The notes beneath the pieces are model-generated. The model ran no database searches. It was not told the DNA's origin and worked only from the letters and a program-made list of their open reading frames with translations. This document shows, piece after piece, positions 62,574-64,000 of a DNA stretch of 64,000 nt (its first letter is position 1; every line of letters begins with the position of its first letter). Origin of the DNA: Fomitopsis serialis (taxonomy: Eukaryota > Basidiomycota > Agaricomycetes > Polyporales > Fomitopsidaceae); contig NW_025954990.1 in the NCBI RefSeq assembly GCF_022376445.1, positions 186,001 to 250,000 on the forward strand, given 5' to 3'. Position numbers and translations under genes: made by a program.

Positions 62574-64000
62574 ATGGTTGCGCTCGCAGATCCTACGGCA
62601 GTCAAGGTCTACACCGTCAATGGCGCAGCTTCGGGATCCTCTTCTTCACTACCAGACTGGCTCACTCGAAAACGCGCCGTGCAAGGGAAGGGAAAGCGTA
62701 GCGCCATTCGAGAGCAGGTCGAGTCGACGATCGAACTCATTCAGCACTTCGAGTTCCCCGAGGCGAGCAACCGAGTAAAGACGACCAGGGACGGACACCA
62801 TGTTATTGCGACTGGGACATACAAGCCTCAGATACGAGTGTGGGACCTTGACCAGCTATCGCTCAAGTTCGAGCGGCATACTGACGCGGAGAATGTTGAC
62901 TTCGTTGTGAGTCAGTTTGCCTTGCTGCGAGTGTTGATATTGCTAGTGCTAATGTCCGCATTTATGCGGGGTAGATGCTGTCGGATGACTGGACCAAGAG
63001 TATACACCTTCAAAACGATCGCTCTGTAGAGCTGCACACACAAGGCGGTTTCCACTACCGCACACGGATACCTCGCTTTGGGCGGGCACTCGCGTACCAC
63101 CTCCCCTCGTGTGACGCTCTGTTTGCAGCCTCTGGTCCAGAGATCTTCCGTCTAAATCTAGACCAGGGCCGGTTCATGAACCCTCTGCTGCTGCAAGGCG
63201 AAGGTGGCGAGACGATCGCAGGTGTGAATGTCATCGACATCAACCCAGCACACCAGCTATTCGGCTTCGGTGTGGAGGGGAACGGCACCGTAGAATTCTG
63301 GGACCCCCGCTCGAGGGCACGAGTGGGTATCCTCAGACTACCAAAGGACAGGCTGCTGCCAGTAGGCGCGGCAATGCCTGCGCTACCGGGCGTAGACGAT
63401 GGCGGAGCTCAGTCACTCTCAGTAACTGCCATCTCGTCACGGCAAGATGGACTGTCCTACGCGATTGGTACGTCATCCGGACACACTATGCTCTACGACA
63501 TACGTTCCGCTCGGCCGTTGGCCATCAAAGACCAAGGTTATGGTCTCCCGGTCAAGAACGTGGCATGGATAGAGGGTGGCAGCCGTATGGCAGGTGACGG
63601 ACTGGTGTTGAGTGCGGACAAGAAGGTCATCAAGATCTGGGACAGGAATTCGGTGTGTATACGGTTTTTATTCTCAGAACCAGTTTGCCCATATATATTC
63701 CTCGATTAGCCGGAGACCAACTTCACCTCGATAACACCCGCTGCGGACATCAACGACGTCCATCACATACCCAACAGCGGTCTGCTGCTCCTCGCCAACG
63801 AAGGCATCCAAATGACGACGTACTTCATCCCTCAACTCGGACCCGCCCCGCGCTGGGCGAGCTTCCTCGAGAACCTCACCGAAGAAATGGAAGACCAGAC
63901 GATGCGCACCGCCTACAAGGACTACAAGTTCATCACGCGGGACGAGCTTACGAGCCTCGGACTCGACCACCTTGCCGGTACGCCCGCGCTGAAGCCGTAC
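62574..64000 (+). CDS. ENP2: Ribosome biogenesis WD40 protein ENP2/NOL10, cut by the window end
   Basis: Nucleolar WD40 protein needed for early 18S rRNA processing and small-subunit assembly. Exons read here: 62574-62906, 62975-63652, 63710 to the window edge; 434 residues visible, the rest lies to the right. Seen: MVALADPTAVKVYTVNG, TYKPQIRVWDLDQLSLKFE, MLSDDWTKSIHLQNDRSVEL, YHLPSCDALFAASGPEIFRL, INPAHQLFGFGVEGNGTVEF, SADKKVIKIWDRNS, then ADINDVHHIPNSGLLLLANE, GPAPRWASFLENLTEEME and YKDYKFITRDELTSLGLDHL, the typical NOL10 join. The frame is intact. Confidence 0.94.

Overview
The window is nuclear DNA from a filamentous basidiomycete, most likely an Agaricomycete close to the wood-decay polypores. 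The reasons are: nearly every gene is split by many introns of about 48-65 nt with GT...AG ends; GC is high; tRNA-Asp and tRNA-Thr carry introns; and the gene set is typical of fungi, including a GH1 beta-glucosidase of the intracellular BGL1A type, a WOPR (Gti1/Pac2) regulator, RMD1, HRI1, SCS7 and ERV29. The species is an inference. I rebuilt exons by hand from splice sites, reading phase and family motifs; the coordinates have not been tested against RNA.

Layout. 0.4-2 kb: HIS5 (-). 2.5-5.9 kb: a USP16/45-type deubiquitinase (+). 6.7-8.0 kb: CIA1 WD40 protein of cytosolic Fe-S assembly (+). 8.5-10.9 kb: GH1 beta-glucosidase in 18 exons (+). 11.3-13.7 kb: MYND-finger protein (+). 14.1-15.0 kb: SWC5/BCNT (-). 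15.1 kb: tRNA-Asp. 15.5-18.1 kb: prolyl-tRNA synthetase (-). 18.8-20.8 kb: B-type cyclin (-), divergent from mitochondrial isoleucyl-tRNA synthetase at 21.1-25.4 kb (+). 25.8-27.0 kb: short-chain dehydrogenase (-). 28.3 kb: tRNA-Thr (-). 28.5-29.5 kb: DJ-1-like protein (-). 29.7 kb: tRNA-Glu. 30.2-31.7 kb: zinc polyol/alcohol dehydrogenase (-). 32.6-35.7 kb: ACSF2-like acyl-CoA synthetase (-). 36.5-37.3 kb: HRI1 (+). 37.6-39.8 kb: histidine acid phosphatase (-), broken. 40.3-41.6 kb: fatty-acid 2-hydroxylase SCS7 (+). 42.1-45.6 kb: exocyst SEC5 (+). 45.9-47.9 kb: RMD1 (-). 48.2-51.2 kb: DNAJC11-like protein (+), broken. 54.2-55.7 kb: WOPR transcription factor (+) between two gene-poor stretches. 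58.0-60.2 kb: MutY glycosylase (-). 60.6-61.9 kb: ERV29/SURF4 cargo receptor (+). 62.3 kb: a second tRNA-Glu (-). 62.6 kb to the right edge: ENP2/NOL10 (+), cut by the window end.

These are mostly unrelated housekeeping genes; I see no biosynthetic cluster, mobile element, CRISPR array or obvious new multi-gene system. The strongest unexpected signals are a candidate AT-AC intron in the acyl-CoA synthetase gene; a run of apparent single-base deletions that breaks five of seven genes between about 34.6 and 51.0 kb while the genes on both sides read cleanly; microexons of 10-24 nt; a possible dual start in prolyl-tRNA synthetase; a CACGTGA box about 65-165 bp upstream of several start codons; and a quasi-palindromic repeat cluster beside one tRNA-Glu gene.
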